Below, piece after piece: positions 62,310 through 64,000 of a stretch of 64,000 nucleotides of DNA; within the stretch, counting starts at the first letter, position 1, and the number at the start of each line of letters is the position of its first letter. A model generated the notes under the pieces. That model saw only the letters and a program-made list of their open reading frames with translations. It was not told the origin of the DNA and did not search any database. Source of the DNA: a bacterium Scap17 (GTDB lineage: Bacteria; Pseudomonadota; Gammaproteobacteria; Pseudomonadales; Halomonadaceae); NCBI GenBank assembly GCA_013376735.1, contig VINJ01000001.1:1984001-2048000 (forward strand), in the 5' to 3' direction. The position numbers and the translations under genes are program-made.

Positions 62310-63698
62310 ATGTCCGATACAACAACACGCGGACCCGTCTCCCCGGGGAGCGCGCCGCCCGATGGCTTACAGCCAGAGCTGAATGACCTGACCGCCATGC
62401 CGACGGCAGACCAGATCGCGCCGCAGGGGCCGACGGTGCTGCATCATCTGGCCTTCATGACCGGCGATGAACTCTGCATCCCGATCTTCAAGCGCCTGCG
62501 TCAGGACGGCACCCTTTATCCCGTCGAGGAGTCGCAGGTACAGGGAGAGCCGTCACAGGACGCTTCACCTATCGAACGCGACACGGCGCTCAGGATCTAC
62601 CGCACGATGCTGTTCACCCGGGTGCTGGATGAGCGCATGCTGGCTGCCCAGCGCCAGGGGCGCTTGAGCTTCTACATGCAATGCACTGGCGAGGAAGCCA
62701 CGGTGATAGGCAGTGCGGCGGCGCTTCAGGACGATGACATGATCATGGCGCAATACCGTGAGCAGGGTGCGCTTGCCTGGCGTGGCTTCAGCTGTGACGA
62801 ATTCATGAACCAGATGTTCGGCAACGAGCGCGACTACGGCAAGGGCCGTCAGATGCCGATCCACTATGGGTCGCGTGACCTGCACTACATGACCATCTCT
62901 TCGCCGCTGGCAACCCAGATCCCCCAGGCGACCGGCTATGCCTACGGTCAGAAGCTGGCGGGCAAGGGGCAGTGCACCATCACCATCTTCGGTGAAGGGG
63001 CCGCCTCCGAGGGCGATTTTCATGCCGCCCTCAACATGGCCTCCGTGCATCGGGTGCCGTGCATCTTCCTGTGTCGCAACAATGGTTATGCCATTTCCAC
63101 CCCGTCATGCGAGCAATTCGCCGCCGATGGCATAGCACCACGTGCCTTCGGCTATCACATGCAGAGCATCCGGGTGGATGGCAATGACGTGATCGCCGTC
63201 TACGAAGCCACCCTGGCGGCGCGCAAGATCGCGGTCGAGACCCATCAGCCGGTATTGATCGAGGCGATGACCTACCGTCTGGCGGCGCACTCCTCTTCGG
63301 ACGATCCCTCCGGGTATCGCAGCAAGAAGGAGGAGGCCATCTGGCGCGACAAGGACCCCATTCTGCGCATGCGCAACTGGCTGGAGGCACAAGGCTGGTG
63401 GAGCGAAGAGGAGGAAAAGGCCACTGGTGATCAACTGCGTCGCGAAGTGCTTGAGTCCATGAAGCGCGCCGAGAAACTGGCGCCACCGGCGCTGGACACG
63501 CTGATCAGTGATGTCTACGACACGCCGACGCCGTTGCTCACACAGCAGCTCGAAGACGTGAAACAACATATTCGCAAGTACCCGCACGCCTACCCCAAGG
63601 GCGCCGCCAGCATGGGATTCACTTCGCAGGAGCTGGAAGACAGCCGCAAGGTGTATCAGGAACGCCATCAGCGTGTGGATGGAGGCCAGACATCATGA
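62310..63698 (+). CDS. bkdA1: Branched-chain 2-oxoacid dehydrogenase E1 alpha subunit
   Basis: Thiamine-diphosphate enzyme subunit that decarboxylates 2-oxo acids from valine, leucine and isoleucine. Of 462 residues, about 90-410 carry the E1-alpha fold: LFTRVLDERMLAAQRQGRLS, MAQYREQGALAWRG, the ThDP motif GEGAASEGDFHAALNMASVH ... NNGYAIST (near 230-265), and YRLAAHSSSDDPSGYRSK with the phosphorylation-loop region. The N-terminal 45 residues are low-complexity before LHHLAFMTGDELCIPIFKRL, a segment typical of the branched-chain type. It overlaps the E1-beta gene by four bases (ATGA). Confidence 0.93.
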   Translation: MSDTTTRGPVSPGSAPPDGLQPELNDLTAMPTADQIAPQGPTVLHHLAFMTGDELCIPIFKRLRQDGTLYPVEESQVQGEPSQDASPIERDTALRIYRTMLFTRVLDERMLAAQRQGRLSFYMQCTGEEATVIGSAAALQDDDMIMAQYREQGALAWRGFSCDEFMNQMFGNERDYGKGRQMPIHYGSRDLHYMTISSPLATQIPQATGYAYGQKLAGKGQCTITIFGEGAASEGDFHAALNMASVHRVPCIFLCRNNGYAISTPSCEQFAADGIAPRAFGYHMQSIRVDGNDVIAVYEATLAARKIAVETHQPVLIEAMTYRLAAHSSSDDPSGYRSKKEEAIWRDKDPILRMRNWLEAQGWWSEEEEKATGDQLRREVLESMKRAEKLAPPALDTLISDVYDTPTPLLTQQLEDVKQHIRKYPHAYPKGAASMGFTSQELEDSRKVYQERHQRVDGGQTS

Positions 63699-64000
63699 GC
63701 GAGCAGATGAGTGAACAGCCGTTGGAGAAAACGCCAGTGACAGACTCAGCTACAAGCGACTCAGCTGCGGCGGGTTCAGCGGCGAAAGAAGCGTCTGTCG
63801 CGCCTGGCAGCAAGGATGCAGCGGTCTCGGCCTCGGGCAAGAAACAGATGAACATGCTGCAGGCGATCAACAATGCGTTGAATATTGCCATGGCCGCCAA
63901 TCCCCGTGTGGTGTTGTTCGGGGAGGATGTCGGGGTATTTGGGGGCGTCTTCCGAGCTACCAGCCACCTGCAGGACAAATACGGTCGAGAGCGCTGCTTC
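63695..64000 (+). CDS. bkdA2: Branched-chain 2-oxoacid dehydrogenase E1 beta subunit (5' part)
   Basis: The first 102 codons are in the window; the gene continues past the right edge. From about residue 52 the frame reads MNMLQAINNALNIAMAANPR, VVLFGEDVGVFGGVFRATSH, typical of the E1-beta N-terminus. The preceding 50 residues are Ser/Ala/Thr-rich and unlike the usual short start. The ATG overlaps the E1-alpha stop, which supports this start; translation from the internal ATG at about 63848 is possible. Confidence 0.88.
   Translation, partial: MSEQMSEQPLEKTPVTDSATSDSAAAGSAAKEASVAPGSKDAAVSASGKKQMNMLQAINNALNIAMAANPRVVLFGEDVGVFGGVFRATSHLQDKYGRERCF

Noticed and set aside
1-64000. Insertion sequences, integrases, prophage, att sites, tRNA or rRNA genes
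   Set aside because: Looked for transposase or integrase motifs and RNA gene signatures on both strands; none was recognised.

Overview
The window is chromosomal DNA of a GC-rich, moderately halophilic gammaproteobacterium, most likely a member of the Halomonadaceae (Cobetia/Halomonas-like). The evidence is protein-level resemblance together with a heavy load of compatible-solute uptake: a ProVWX-type glycine betaine ABC system and two BCCT carriers, one of them BetT-like. The genus is an inference; no rRNA or tRNA gene is present to test it.

Layout. (1) 1-14004, minus strand: the N-terminal 4,668 codons of a giant BapA/LapF-type surface adhesin whose 3' end lies outside the window. It has a BapA-prefix domain, an Ala/Gly-rich linker, five pairs of bacterial Ig-like domains, and a very regular array of 18 'A' and 14 'B' Ig-like modules with a 3,927-bp higher-order period. 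(2) 14496-17718, minus: periplasmic alpha-carbonic anhydrase, the molybdopterin genes moeA and moaB, and a DUF1244 gene. (3) 18020-27752, minus: a membrane-bound, periplasm-facing formate dehydrogenase locus (DUF3305, DUF3306, polyferredoxin, TorD-like chaperone, small TAT protein, catalytic, Fe-S and cytochrome b subunits). The sulfurtransferase gene fdhD and an HTH/periplasmic-binding-protein-like regulator are divergent from it. moeA and moaB would supply the cofactor. (4) 30283-35654: an XRE-cupin regulator, an HDAC-family deacetylase, and a divergent Pat-type acyl-CoA-synthetase/GNAT protein acetyltransferase. (5) 36088-39223: the glycine betaine ABC operon. (6) 39394-47806: housekeeping and small operons (rluA, an unknown gene, pdxH, azlCD, cytochrome b561-like and cytochrome c', DUF2069-wrbA-like, arsC-like, yihY). 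(7) 48329-52994: potABCD for polyamine uptake and an Smr-domain gene. (8) 53127-58220: a small secreted protein and two BCCT transporters. (9) 58632-64000: fadD, a dicarboxylate/amino-acid symporter, and the start of a branched-chain 2-oxoacid dehydrogenase operon that runs off the right edge.

The two observations I consider least ordinary are the higher-order repeat architecture of the adhesin, and a recurrent pattern in which the DNA at or just after a gene's stop codon is a short tandem repeat (15, 16, 18 or 20 bp units). In three cases the period is a multiple of three and yields a series of in-frame stop codons. Several intrinsic terminators and a few candidate operators (XRE-cupin, PsrA-like, LiuR-like) were read directly from the sequence. 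No CRISPR array, insertion sequence, prophage, tRNA or rRNA was seen.
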